Assembly (NCBI GenBank): GCA_009735695.1
Contig: SRSL01000002.1
Coordinates: 177,229 to 241,228, forward strand
Length of the DNA stretch: 64,000 nucleotides
Reading direction: 5' to 3'
Source of the DNA: Christiangramia bathymodioli
GTDB taxonomy: Bacteria > Bacteroidota > Bacteroidia > Flavobacteriales > Flavobacteriaceae
Every line of letters begins with the position of its first letter. Within the stretch, counting starts at the first letter, position 1. Under the pieces are notes generated by a model. That model had not been told where the DNA came from. It did no database searches and saw only the letters and a program-made list of their open reading frames with translations. The translations under genes were made by a program, and so were the position numbers. Of the stretch, positions 9,160-17,463 are shown in pieces.

Positions 9160-9705
9160 ATGAGCCATTATATTTCAGCAAATCTTGGGGGGAAAGAATT
9201 AGTTTTTAGCGAAGGTTTAAACTGGAGGAGTATTTCGGCCCTGAGCGAGTCGGGGTGGAGTATTTATGACAATTATGAAGACTATTCAGAAAATGAAACC
9301 AGGAAAATAGACTTCCAATGGCCGTCTGAATACAATAAGGGTGTTTCTGGTTCTGGAAGCACCAGCACGATAAATCATAGTATGGCTAAAAAAGCATATA
9401 AAAATGCTTTTGTATGGGCATTGGCGTTTAAACAATCTTTTCCAGGCCTGTATGCTGAACAATATAGCCGGGCCGTAGAAATATTTCGACACACAGAGGA
9501 AGAATTTGATCATTTTTTGAGTGTGATTGCATTAGAGGATTCTAAAATTGAAAAAGAGTTGCAGGAGCTTATAAAATGCCAGCAGGCTTTAACGGAAGAT
9601 GAAAAAGAAAGAGCTTTCGGTAATTTCTGGCGGGTGATCTATTTCAGTTTTAAAATCTTTGTATTCACTTCAACAGGCGAGGAAGCAGAGGTCCATTTTT
9701 CCTGA
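9160..9705 (+). CDS. Hypothetical cytoplasmic protein
   Basis: 181 residues with no signal peptide or membrane helix and no domain I recognise. The N-terminal half is Ser/Gly/Asn rich (NKGVSGSGSTSTINHSMAKK), the C-terminal half is helical and Glu/Lys rich (HTEEEFDHFLSVIALEDSKIEK). The ATG at 9160 lies 200 bp from the divergent QEGLA gene. Codon use matches its neighbours, and the frame is open throughout with no competing gene opposite, which supports a real gene. Confidence 0.6.
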   Translation: MSHYISANLGGKELVFSEGLNWRSISALSESGWSIYDNYEDYSENETRKIDFQWPSEYNKGVSGSGSTSTINHSMAKKAYKNAFVWALAFKQSFPGLYAEQYSRAVEIFRHTEEEFDHFLSVIALEDSKIEKELQELIKCQQALTEDEKERAFGNFWRVIYFSFKIFVFTSTGEEAEVHFS

Positions 9706-9846
9706 TAGATCAAAACTTATGAATTTGATTAATAAACGAGCGATTTTAAGCCTTCACTCCGAATTTGAATCAGCATAACAGAAAGTGTTAAACAAATATT
9801 AAAAAAATTTTTATTTTAGTAGCGCTAACCAATCTGAAAATATTCC

Positions 9847-10359
9847 ATGAAGACCGCACGTCTTTGTATCTTGTTATGCTTCAGTATGCTTTATCCTTCC
9901 GTAAATTTCTGCCAGGAATGGAATTGGGCTGTAGACCACATAAACGATCGTAGAGCTGAAATTACCAGTATTACCTATTATCCCCAGGGAAGTGAGTCAG
10001 GCGAACATGTAGACTCGATTTTTATCAGGAATAATGAAAATTATGATCAGCTGGTGATCGAGCTATATAATACGATGATTGAACCAGATGGTCCTGTAGA
10101 ATATGTAACCGCAGTTGATCTGCCTCTTCAAAACCTGGTGGAAGTTTCAAACTTTGAGGGACAGTTAACTCTTAGCTTTAAGAGGAATTGTACACAGAAA
10201 GAAGATGAGAACTCTGAAAATTTGATCCTTTACACCACTTCAGAAAGGGAAAATTATGTGATGCAGGCAGCTTTTAAACATTTGAGCAATATTAGTAAGG
10301 AGTATCACAAGTTGAGACATGCCAGGAACGATTGCGAATTGGGGAAATTAAAGCCATGA
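9847..10359 (+). CDS. Small secreted protein of unknown function
   Basis: 170 residues starting with a signal peptide (MKTARLCILLCFSMLYPSVNFC, probably cut near FCQ), so the product is periplasmic or envelope-associated. The mature chain is acidic in the middle and ends basic; no domain is recognised. The stop overlaps the ATG of the next gene (ATGA at 10356-10359), showing that the two are translated together. It probably opens a transcription unit reaching to 12.7 kb. Confidence 0.6.
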   Translation: MKTARLCILLCFSMLYPSVNFCQEWNWAVDHINDRRAEITSITYYPQGSESGEHVDSIFIRNNENYDQLVIELYNTMIEPDGPVEYVTAVDLPLQNLVEVSNFEGQLTLSFKRNCTQKEDENSENLILYTTSERENYVMQAAFKHLSNISKEYHKLRHARNDCELGKLKP

Positions 10360-10847
10360 ATTTCAGTAAAAAGGAAAGAAGGTTCTGGAAAACCAAATTC
10401 AGCTTTGGGAGCCTTGCTAAGATTCCTGAAAAAATGGAGCATCTAAACCTCAGGGATGAGAGGTTTACCAATGAGGAGCTGTGCTTTATTACCAGCAGAA
10501 TTCGGAGAATAGAAAGGCTCGACCTTGACAATAACCTGATTGATGACGACGGAATGCCCTGCCTGCAAGACCTTGAATTCATCAGGGAATTAAGACTGAA
10601 ATCGATGAATATTTCCGATCTGGCTATAGATCATCTTTTGCATTTGAAAAACCTGGAATTGCTGCATTTGGGAAGCACAATGGTCACTTGTGCCGGAGTA
10701 AAACGACTATCAGATTTGCCAAATTTAAAGACTCTTATCGTAAGTCCACCTGAAATCAACGAATCCAGTCTTGATCATTTTCTTCAAAAACGGCCGGACT
10801 GTGAGCTCATAGTGAATTACAAGCCATATAAAAGTTTAAAACCATAA
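10356..10847 (+). CDS. Leucine-rich-repeat-like protein
   Basis: About 163 residues. From residue 28 on, leucines recur in an LRR-like spacing: MEHLNLRDERF, IERLDLDNNLIDDDG, IRELRLKSMNISD, LELLHLGSTMVTCAGV, LKTLIVSPPEI. This suggests a short solenoid for protein binding. No signal peptide is seen, although the neighbours on both sides are secreted. I chose the ATG at 10356 over a TTG at 10332 because it overlaps the upstream stop by 4 bp in the coupling arrangement ATGA. The partner is unknown. Confidence 0.6.
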   Translation: MNFSKKERRFWKTKFSFGSLAKIPEKMEHLNLRDERFTNEELCFITSRIRRIERLDLDNNLIDDDGMPCLQDLEFIRELRLKSMNISDLAIDHLLHLKNLELLHLGSTMVTCAGVKRLSDLPNLKTLIVSPPEINESSLDHFLQKRPDCELIVNYKPYKSLKP

Positions 10848-10884
10848 ATCTACAATCAATACTGTCAACTAAATTCGACCAAAA

Positions 10885-11943
10885 ATGAATACTTTGAAAT
10901 CCTTTTTTAAACTGGCAATTCCGCTGTTTGTAACTGTTTTGTTTACTTCGAATGCCCGCTCCCAGGCTTCGGTATCGGAAGTTAAGGTTCAAACCCTGGG
11001 TGGAATCGAAGTTAAGGTGAACGATATCATAAAAAACAATTCGGAACCGGTGATCCTGTTCACCTATTTCAATAATTGCGAAGTATGTGTGGAGGCCCTG
11101 GAGATCCTGCATGAGGAAATGAAAAGATACCGATTTGACGGCTTTAAATTTAAAGTAATTGGATTGAACGTTTATGTTCCTGAAGAAGATGCTGTGATGG
11201 GTATTAAGGAATTTGCCATATCTAAAGGCTGGACCTTTGATATTTATATGGATCCTGAAAATAATATCAGGACTTATCATAATAAATCTGAAACAAGGGC
11301 TCCGTACAGTTACCTTTTTAAGGATGGGAAATTGATTTATTCCAAATTAGGATGGATAGAAGAAGATGCTGAAAAAACCGCAAATAACCTTATTAACGCT
11401 GCCAAAAGTATCGGAAGTAAACTTGTGTATTATGATGAGGACTGGAATTACGCCAATAAAACTTCTCACTTCTATTTTCGCACTGTAGACCATATAGACG
11501 ATGGTTATTATGTTCAGGATCGGTGGGCAGATGGAAGTCTACAAATGCAAGGTTTTTACAAGGATAAAGAACTTACTGTAAGGGAAGGAAAATTTACCTA
11601 TTATGAGAAAATTGGATCAAAAACCAAGGAAACGGTCTATCGAAATAACGAACTGGTAAGCGAGAAGAACTGGTATACAGGTGAAAAATTGAAAAATGAG
11701 TTCGAATATAAGAACGGCATGATCTATAATATTCTCTATACCTATGACCTTTCAGGAAATAAAGTTGACCATGGTAGCATTAAAAATGGGACCGGATCGG
11801 TAATTCTGTATAACGACTTTGGAGACCGCGCAACTAAATATCATCTTGAAAATGGCGAATATACTGGTGAGTATATTACTTATATGGCAGGAAAAGTTGA
11901 TAAGAAATATAAGCGAAAAGGAACTGAATGGGTAGAGATCTAA
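10885..11943 (+). CDS. Secreted thioredoxin-like protein with MORN/YwqK-type repeats
   Basis: 352 residues. After a signal peptide (residues 1-27, ending NARSQA) comes a thioredoxin-fold domain (about 30-175) with the redox motif NCEVC in FTYFNNCEVCVEALEIL and a conserved proline region (TRAPYSYLFKDGK). Residues 190-350 are short Tyr/Gly/Asn-rich repeats (EGKFTYYEKIG, ENGEYTGEYITYMAGK) of the MORN or YwqK type seen in many secreted Bacteroidota proteins. A periplasmic thiol-disulfide role is likely, its client unknown. It follows the LRR gene by 37 bp and precedes another unknown gene by 30 bp. Confidence 0.75.
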   Translation: MNTLKSFFKLAIPLFVTVLFTSNARSQASVSEVKVQTLGGIEVKVNDIIKNNSEPVILFTYFNNCEVCVEALEILHEEMKRYRFDGFKFKVIGLNVYVPEEDAVMGIKEFAISKGWTFDIYMDPENNIRTYHNKSETRAPYSYLFKDGKLIYSKLGWIEEDAEKTANNLINAAKSIGSKLVYYDEDWNYANKTSHFYFRTVDHIDDGYYVQDRWADGSLQMQGFYKDKELTVREGKFTYYEKIGSKTKETVYRNNELVSEKNWYTGEKLKNEFEYKNGMIYNILYTYDLSGNKVDHGSIKNGTGSVILYNDFGDRATKYHLENGEYTGEYITYMAGKVDKKYKRKGTEWVEI

Positions 11944-11973
11944 TTAAAAACTCCATGATGAAATAATCCAGTT

Positions 11974-12699
11974 ATGCTTGAATTGATCACCAGGGAAGAT
12001 TGTCTGAACAGAAATAAAACGCTGGCCGCTTATTTAAAGAATGTACAGGCCAATGTCTATGCTCCAGATAGGAATGACCTTCTTTTTATTCCCGGTGAAA
12101 ATTATTTGGAAGAGGAACAGAAGTGGGTTGTACTTTCTGAAAAGGAATGCGAGGAAAGGAATAGACCTATCATTCGAGAATTTGAAGAAAAGAGAGATAA
12201 GCTTCCAAGTGTACTGGAGTTAGGTAGTTATGAAGCCGATGCCATTCTAAGTTCAGATACCGGTAATTTCGATCATCATATTGATGTTCTGGCTGAAGGA
12301 TTACAAAAACTGGATAAGGACCTGGAGTGGGGAGGGCTTATGTTTATTATGGAGTATCCCTTTCCCTGGTTAACCTCTTTAGATCCTGAAAGGGATAAGG
12401 ATGCTTTAGAATATTTCAGAAGCCTGGTTGATAAGGAGGATTGTAGTTCAGCTATATTTGCCGATGGTGAAGATCTCAAAGTCTTGCTCAGGCACTTGCT
12501 TCACCTGGAAATGTACAATTTTGAGTATCCTAAATGTTCTTTTGCAGCAGTTCAATCTTCAGCAATAGGATCATTTTGTAAGTATGGAAATATCCATTAT
12601 TTGTTCTATGAAACGCAGGAAAAGCAAAAGTTCGATCAGTTTCTCCTTACAACGAGGCTCTTGGAAATTCCTTTTCCTAACTGTAAATATCAATTTTAA
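11974..12699 (+). CDS. Hypothetical cytoplasmic protein
   Basis: 241 residues, no signal peptide or membrane helix. The N-terminal 70 residues have a strand-turn pattern ending in KWVVLSEKECEERN; the remainder is mixed alpha/beta with aromatic-rich segments (WGGLMFIMEYPFPWLTSL, CKYGNIHYLFYETQEK). I cannot assign a family. It is the last gene before a strong rho-independent terminator at 12.73 kb and follows the thioredoxin-like gene closely, so it belongs to the same unit. Confidence 0.6.
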   Translation: MLELITREDCLNRNKTLAAYLKNVQANVYAPDRNDLLFIPGENYLEEEQKWVVLSEKECEERNRPIIREFEEKRDKLPSVLELGSYEADAILSSDTGNFDHHIDVLAEGLQKLDKDLEWGGLMFIMEYPFPWLTSLDPERDKDALEYFRSLVDKEDCSSAIFADGEDLKVLLRHLLHLEMYNFEYPKCSFAAVQSSAIGSFCKYGNIHYLFYETQEKQKFDQFLLTTRLLEIPFPNCKYQF

Positions 12700-12730
12700 T
12701 AAAAGCTTTGGAAGATTATAAAAACAAAAA

Positions 12731-12755
12731 AACCCCGCTTTTGCGGGGCTTTTTG
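12731..12755. terminator. Bidirectional rho-independent terminator
   Basis: A GC stem CCCCGC (12733-12738) / GCGGGG (12743-12748) with a short TTTT loop is flanked by A's on the left and CTTTTT on the right. It lies between the end of the plus-strand unit and the 3' end of the minus-strand tRNA-Arg, so it can serve both. Confidence 0.85.
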
Positions 12756-12829
12756 TGATCGAGACAGGATTCGAACCTGTGACCGTCTGCTTAGAAGGCA
12801 GATGCTCTATCCAGCTGAGCTACTCGACC
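12756..12829 (-). tRNA. tRNA-Arg (anticodon TCT)
   Basis: Read on the minus strand the cloverleaf is complete: acceptor GGTCGAG pairs with CTCGATC (one G-U), D arm AGCTCAGCTGGATAGAGC, anticodon stem TCTGC/GCAGA around the loop CTTCTAA (anticodon TCT), and T arm ACAGGTTCGAATCCTGT. The discriminator base is A; CCA is not encoded. Confidence 0.95.
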
Positions 12830-12841
12830 ATTTTGCGGTTG

Positions 12842-12871
12842 CAAATATAAGCCACTTTATAAATAAAACAA
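12842..12871 (-). promoter_or_regulatory. Bacteroidota-type promoter of tRNA-Arg
   Basis: On the minus strand a perfect TAnnTTTG -7 box (TATATTTG, 12842-12849) is preceded by TTG (12869-12871) with a 19-bp spacer, fitting the known primary-sigma consensus of Bacteroidota. The tRNA begins 12 bp downstream. Confidence 0.7.
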
Positions 12872-12907
12872 TGTTTTTTTTCTTTTAAAATTGAGATTTT
12901 TTCAAAA

Positions 12908-12935
12908 AAGAAAAACCTCCCGCAGGAAGTTTTTG
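12908..12935 (-). terminator. Rho-independent terminator of the 84-residue protein gene
   Basis: On the minus strand AAACTTCC (12932-12925) pairs with GGAGGTTT (12920-12913) around a 4-base loop, followed by T-rich DNA. It lies about 25 bp after the stop of the gene ending at 12961. Confidence 0.65.
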
Positions 12936-12960
12936 ATTATCAGTTTTTAATGAATCCCAA

Positions 12961-13215
12961 TCAATTTTCCTGTATCAGTTGCTTTTCCAGATTTAAGCTG
13001 CAAACCACCAGCTGATTCATCAAAGCAGCCGATTCTTTGTTATCTTCATGAAACCTTGCATGCAATTCGTTGAAGCGTTTGATAAGTTCAAGGGTTTTTA
13101 AAGAAAGATTAAAGAAATTTCCTGATAGGTGAATATCTTCCACCATTTTTCGAACCACTTCTATTTGAGAAAGGTCTTCCCGGGTAGTGATAATATATTC
13201 CTGTTGTTCCTGCAT
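12961..13215 (-). CDS. Small helical protein of unknown function
   Basis: 84 residues, acidic, predicted to be nearly all helix (SQIEVVRKMVEDIHL, TLELIKRFNELHARFHEDNKESAALMNQL), with regular leucine spacing compatible with a coiled coil. No signal peptide. It has its own terminator immediately downstream, which supports a genuine monocistronic gene. Function unknown. Confidence 0.55.
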   Translation of the reverse strand: MQEQQEYIITTREDLSQIEVVRKMVEDIHLSGNFFNLSLKTLELIKRFNELHARFHEDNKESAALMNQLVVCSLNLEKQLIQEN

Positions 13216-13538
13216 AATTACAATATTTCCATATACACAGGAAGGAAGTTCTGTAAGATTGGGTGCATCAAATATAGGTGGAAATAAATTCCTACAAAGA
13301 GCTTTTCTGTGAAGAGCTACTAATAATCGGTGAAAAGCAAGGAAGTCTTAAGTCAGACAATTTTTGTAATTTTGCCAGGATATTAGAACTCCTAATTTAT
13401 GCCTGAATTCATGCTTAAGATTCATCCGGTTTACGACCAGGATAATTTCTTTTCCAGCAAACCCGATTACTCCGTTAAGATTTTGATACGATTAAATGAA
13501 AAAATGCTGGATTTAAATCACGGAACTCTAGGCCAGTC
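13216..13538. other. Intergenic region with a possible small coupled reading frame
   Basis: This gap between divergent genes should hold the promoter of the glycosyltransferase operon. From the ATG at 13399 a 47-codon frame (MPEFMLKIHPVYDQDNFF...) ends at a TGA that overlaps the start codon of the GT2 gene (13539-13542, ATGA). The overlap hints at a translated leader or small protein, but no family is recognised. Confidence 0.35.
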
Positions 13539-14255
13539 ATGAATTACGATTTCACCATCATAGTACCCGTATTCAATGAACAGGAATGCCTTCAGGAGCT
13601 ATTCCTTCAGTTAAAGGATTATTTGCCCAAATCATCAAAAAAGACAAGGGTCTTACTGGTCGATGATGGCTCCACTGATTCCAGCGCAGAACTTATTCGA
13701 AACGTTTGCGAACAAAATGAAGGTTTTCAGTATATCTTATTTGAACGGAATTTTGGAAAGGGAGCAGCCTTAAAAGCAGCTTTCGATCATATAGATACCC
13801 CATTACTGGGCTATTTAGACGCCGATCTTCAAACCTATCCACAGGATTTTGAAAAATTATTGCCATTTATTGGCGAATATGATCTTGTTACAGGTTGGAG
13901 AAGGGACCGAAAGGATACCTGGGTGAAAAGAATGTCATCAAAGATTGGTAATGGAGTACGCCACCTGTTTACCAATGACAAGATGCATGATACAGGCTGC
14001 CCGTTAAAGATCATGAAAACTTCTTTTGCCAGGAATATCCCCATGTTCAAAGGATTACAAAGGTTTTTACCGGCCATGGTTTTGCTTCAGAATGGCAGGA
14101 TAAAAGAAGTGGAGATCCCTCATTATCCAAGGTTAGCCGGTAAATCAAAGTATAATTTCAGGAACCGATTTATGGGTCCGTTAATGGATTGTTTCGCCTA
14201 TGTATGGATGAAGAAATCCTATATACGGTACAAAATAGAGTCGAAGAATGAATAG
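13539..14255 (+). CDS. Glycosyltransferase family 2, polyprenyl-phosphate sugar transferase type
   Basis: 238 residues, the length of DPM1/ArnC-like catalytic domains without the C-terminal membrane helices. GT-A signatures: TIIVPVFNEQECL at the N-terminus, VDDGSTD (nucleotide binding, about residue 42), FGKGAALKAAF, and GYLDADLQTYP (about 90) carrying the metal-binding DxD. It probably moves a sugar from a nucleotide donor to polyprenyl phosphate at the inner membrane face. It overlaps the next gene by 8 bp; together with the LAB_N and GT39 genes it makes a lipid-linked sugar transfer operon. Confidence 0.88.
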   Translation: MNYDFTIIVPVFNEQECLQELFLQLKDYLPKSSKKTRVLLVDDGSTDSSAELIRNVCEQNEGFQYILFERNFGKGAALKAAFDHIDTPLLGYLDADLQTYPQDFEKLLPFIGEYDLVTGWRRDRKDTWVKRMSSKIGNGVRHLFTNDKMHDTGCPLKIMKTSFARNIPMFKGLQRFLPAMVLLQNGRIKEVEIPHYPRLAGKSKYNFRNRFMGPLMDCFAYVWMKKSYIRYKIESKNE

Positions 14256-14874
14256 TTGGTTAGTCCTTTCCCTCGGTTTTTCAGCTCAACTACTGTTCTC
14301 AGGCAGAATGGTCTTCCAATGGGTAGTGTCTGAAAAGAGCAACAAGCAGGTAACACCTGCACTTTTCTGGTATTTAAGCCTTCTAGCATCATTTATGCTA
14401 TTTGTTTATGGCTATCTACGAAATGATTTCGCGATCATGTTCGGGCAAACACTCACTTATTTTATCTATATCCGTAACCTTCAACTACAGGGAGAATGGA
14501 AGCGCCTTCCTAAACCCCTAAGATGGTTTTTATGGTTGTTTCCATTGCTAATCGTTTTCTATGGATTCAACAACAATGAATATGATGTAAGACAGCTATT
14601 TAAAAACGAGAACATCCCATTATGGCTGATCGTCCTGGGAAGTTTTGCCCAGTTCCTGTTCAATTTAAGGTTCATCTATCAATGGTTATATTCTGAAAAA
14701 AAGAAAATGTCACAACTCCCTGCAGGCTTCTGGATATTAAGCCTATTGGGTTCAGGCTTGATCCTGGTTTACGCTGTTTTTCGAAAAGATCCGGTGCTGC
14801 TTGTAGGACATGGCTTTGGCTTTTTTATTTATTTGCGCACCTTGTATATTCTGAAAAATGGAATTGAAGAATAA
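14248..14874 (+). CDS. LAB_N-domain membrane protein (lipid A biosynthesis N-terminal-like, two copies)
   Basis: 208 residues with six or so hydrophobic helices. Two homologous halves are visible: FSAQLLFSGRMVFQWVVSEK near residue 10 and SFAQFLFNLRFIYQWLYSEK near 130, each followed by LPAGFW or TPALFWYLS and a second helix. This is the LAB_N domain in duplicate. Stand-alone LAB_N proteins commonly sit next to GT2 and ArnT-like genes, as here, and may help move or present the lipid-linked sugar. Overlaps with both neighbours (8 and 17 bp) show tight coupling. Confidence 0.85.
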   Translation: MNSWLVLSLGFSAQLLFSGRMVFQWVVSEKSNKQVTPALFWYLSLLASFMLFVYGYLRNDFAIMFGQTLTYFIYIRNLQLQGEWKRLPKPLRWFLWLFPLLIVFYGFNNNEYDVRQLFKNENIPLWLIVLGSFAQFLFNLRFIYQWLYSEKKKMSQLPAGFWILSLLGSGLILVYAVFRKDPVLLVGHGFGFFIYLRTLYILKNGIEE

Positions 14875-16480
14875 CTATCTGCTTTTACTTATTCTGGTCT
14901 GTATCGCGATCTTCTTCGTGAACCTGGATGCGATAGTGGTGAACATCATGGAAGCCCGCAATTTTGCGACGGCCCGGGAGATGATCACATTGGATAACTG
15001 GATTTTTACAACGCTCAACAATGAACCAAGGTATGAAAAACCACCTCTACCAACCTGGCTAACCGCTATTTCGATGATGTTGTTTGGAATGAAGAGTCTC
15101 TTTGCTCTTCGGCTACCGGCGGCCATCATGGGAAGTTTAGTCGTCATCTTTATCTATAAACTGGGAGTGAAGATCACTTCAGAAAAAAAATATTCATTTA
15201 TTGCCGGCCTGATCGCGTCCACCTCCTTTTACATTTTATATTCCGGTAGAGATGGGCAATGGGACATACATACGCATGCCTGGATGGTACTGGCCATCTA
15301 TTTTATGTACAGGTTGTTTACCCGGAGTGCCGGGCAATATGTAAATGCCATACTTGCCGGAATTTTTATTGGTTGCTCCTTTCTGAGTAAAGGTCCGGTT
15401 TCGATGTATGCATTAATGCTGCCTTTTCTTATTGCCTTTCCTATAGCATTTAGATTTTTTGAACCCAGAAGGCTTTTGAAACCTATTGGTCTTATGCTAT
15501 TGATGGCCCTCATTGTAGCGGCACCCTGGAGCCTTTATGTATATTATTTTGATACCTCTGCTGTTTCCAGGATCACCGATAAGGAAACAGGGAGATGGCT
15601 GGATTATAACGTAAGGCCTTTTTATTATTACTGGAGTTTTGTAATTCAAAGCGGACTCTGGACCATCCCGGCTTTCGTGGCGCTTTTATATCCCTATTTA
15701 AAAGATCGGGTATTCGATAAACCGGCGTACAAATTTACACTTATCTGGACACTGGCCTCTGTTATCCTGCTTTCGATTATTCCTGAAAAAAAATCCAGAT
15801 ATCTTTTACCAGTTTTGATCCCTATGGCTCTGAATACGGCATTTTACATTGAATATTTGTTCCGAAGTTTTGCCGGGTTAAAATGGAAAGAAAAGTGGGT
15901 GGTATATTTCAATTTTGGACTTATTGCCTTAATTGGTGTGGTTTTTCCTATTGCAGCCTTCTGGTATTTCCAGAACGATCTGTCACAGATCTGGCCCTGG
16001 TTAGGGATGACCTCGATTTGTTTATTGGTTATTGGATGCCTGATGCTGTATTTCCTTTACAGGGAGAGGTTCAAACCTGTTTTTTACCTTTCCATTGGCT
16101 TTATTATAAGCATTATCTTTTTTGGTTTACCTATGGCTAATAAAGTGGAAATTAATCCTGATTATCAAAGTATTGCCGCGGTAGATTCGTATATTGAAAG
16201 GAAGCCAATGCCTGTTTACGAGTTCAGGGGTTTTACGCCGGAGATCATCTGGGAATTTGGGCAACCAATAGAAACACTCTGGAACGGACAGAAATACCGG
16301 GTACCGGGAGAACAGGAATTTTTGGTACTGGCTACACGCGATGAGTCTGAAGAGCTAAAGGAGGTATTCAAAGATTTTGAAATATCGAAATTAGAGGAAA
16401 TTGATATGAATCGCACGGATAACACCCATAGGGAACGCCTGTTTAGATTCTTATATTTGATAAAAAAACCAACCAAATGA
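14858..16480 (+). CDS. ArnT/PMT-type glycosyltransferase (GT39 family)
   Basis: 540 residues with about 11-12 membrane helices. The first periplasmic loop contains EARNFATAREM and NEPRYEKPPLPTW, the acidic and Glu-Lys-Pro-Pro signatures typical of ArnT-like enzymes, which transfer a sugar from undecaprenyl phosphate to lipid A or another acceptor at the periplasmic face. Helices follow around 85-105, 120-140 and 165-230, with a soluble C-terminal tail of about 90 residues. It is the third gene of the operon and overlaps manA by 4 bp. Confidence 0.88.
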   Translation: MELKNNYLLLLILVCIAIFFVNLDAIVVNIMEARNFATAREMITLDNWIFTTLNNEPRYEKPPLPTWLTAISMMLFGMKSLFALRLPAAIMGSLVVIFIYKLGVKITSEKKYSFIAGLIASTSFYILYSGRDGQWDIHTHAWMVLAIYFMYRLFTRSAGQYVNAILAGIFIGCSFLSKGPVSMYALMLPFLIAFPIAFRFFEPRRLLKPIGLMLLMALIVAAPWSLYVYYFDTSAVSRITDKETGRWLDYNVRPFYYYWSFVIQSGLWTIPAFVALLYPYLKDRVFDKPAYKFTLIWTLASVILLSIIPEKKSRYLLPVLIPMALNTAFYIEYLFRSFAGLKWKEKWVVYFNFGLIALIGVVFPIAAFWYFQNDLSQIWPWLGMTSICLLVIGCLMLYFLYRERFKPVFYLSIGFIISIIFFGLPMANKVEINPDYQSIAAVDSYIERKPMPVYEFRGFTPEIIWEFGQPIETLWNGQKYRVPGEQEFLVLATRDESEELKEVFKDFEISKLEEIDMNRTDNTHRERLFRFLYLIKKPTK

Positions 16481-17445
16481 TTAACTACCCAATAAAATTC
16501 CATCCCATTTTACAGGATAAGATATGGGGAGGTAACAAATTAAAGACCATTCTTAACAAGAATACCAACCGTGAAAATGTAGGTGAAAGCTGGGAGATTT
16601 CGGGGGTGGAAGGCAATATTTCGGTAGTTAGCAATGGCACGGAGGCTGGGAAAAAGATCGATGATCTTATTGCTGAATATAAAGCAGAACTCGTTGGAAA
16701 TAAGATTTATGAGCAGTTTGGAAATGATTTTCCTTTACTAATCAAATTTATAGATGCCAGGACCGATCTTTCGGTTCAATTACATCCTAATGACGAATTG
16801 GCTAAACAGCGACATAATTCTTTCGGAAAGACCGAAATGTGGTATATAATGCAGGCCGATGAAGGCAGCAAGCTGAATATTGGTTTTAAAAAAGAACTGG
16901 ATAAACGCGAGTATATCGACTATTTGGAAAGCGGGAAGATCACCGAGGTTTTGAATTTTGAGGAAGTAAAAAAAGGAGATTCGGTTTTTATCAATACAGG
17001 TAAGGTACATGCAATAGGTGGCGGGATTCTTCTGGCAGAAATTCAGCAAACTTCAGACATCACTTACCGGATCTATGACTGGGACCGGGTGGATTCTGAT
17101 GGTAATTCACGGGAACTTCACACTGCACTCGCACTGGATGCCATAGATTTTGAAAAGAAAGACGACTATTGGTTGAGTTATGATAAGAAGACTAATACAT
17201 CTTCGAAGATCGCTTCCTGTGACTATTTCACAACGAACTTTCTTCCGGTAGAAGGTCAATTGGAGAAAGATTATTCAAACCTGGATTCGTTTGTGGTTTA
17301 TATGTGCGTTGACGGGGCTGCTGAAATAAGCATTGGTGAACATGCTGAAAAGATTAAAAAAGGAGAAAGTTTGCTGGTTCCCGCTAATACTAAAAAACTA
17401 CAAATCAAAGCTCAAAAAGCTGAACTGCTGGAAGTTTATATTTAA
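16477..17445 (+). CDS. manA: Mannose-6-phosphate isomerase, class I
   Basis: 322 residues, the short form of type I phosphomannose isomerase, which interconverts fructose-6-phosphate and mannose-6-phosphate in the cytoplasm. Zinc ligands are visible: SVQLHPND (Gln and His), KTEMWYIM (Glu) and GKVHAIGGG (His); the sugar-phosphate binding stretch TSDITYRIYDWDR follows. It overlaps the GT39 gene by 4 bp (ATGA), linking mannose-derived nucleotide sugar supply to the lipid-linked sugar pathway. The operon therefore probably handles mannose or a mannose-derived sugar. Confidence 0.92.
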   Translation: MINYPIKFHPILQDKIWGGNKLKTILNKNTNRENVGESWEISGVEGNISVVSNGTEAGKKIDDLIAEYKAELVGNKIYEQFGNDFPLLIKFIDARTDLSVQLHPNDELAKQRHNSFGKTEMWYIMQADEGSKLNIGFKKELDKREYIDYLESGKITEVLNFEEVKKGDSVFINTGKVHAIGGGILLAEIQQTSDITYRIYDWDRVDSDGNSRELHTALALDAIDFEKKDDYWLSYDKKTNTSSKIASCDYFTTNFLPVEGQLEKDYSNLDSFVVYMCVDGAAEISIGEHAEKIKKGESLLVPANTKKLQIKAQKAELLEVYI

Positions 17446-17463
17446 CCAACCAGTAGGTATATC

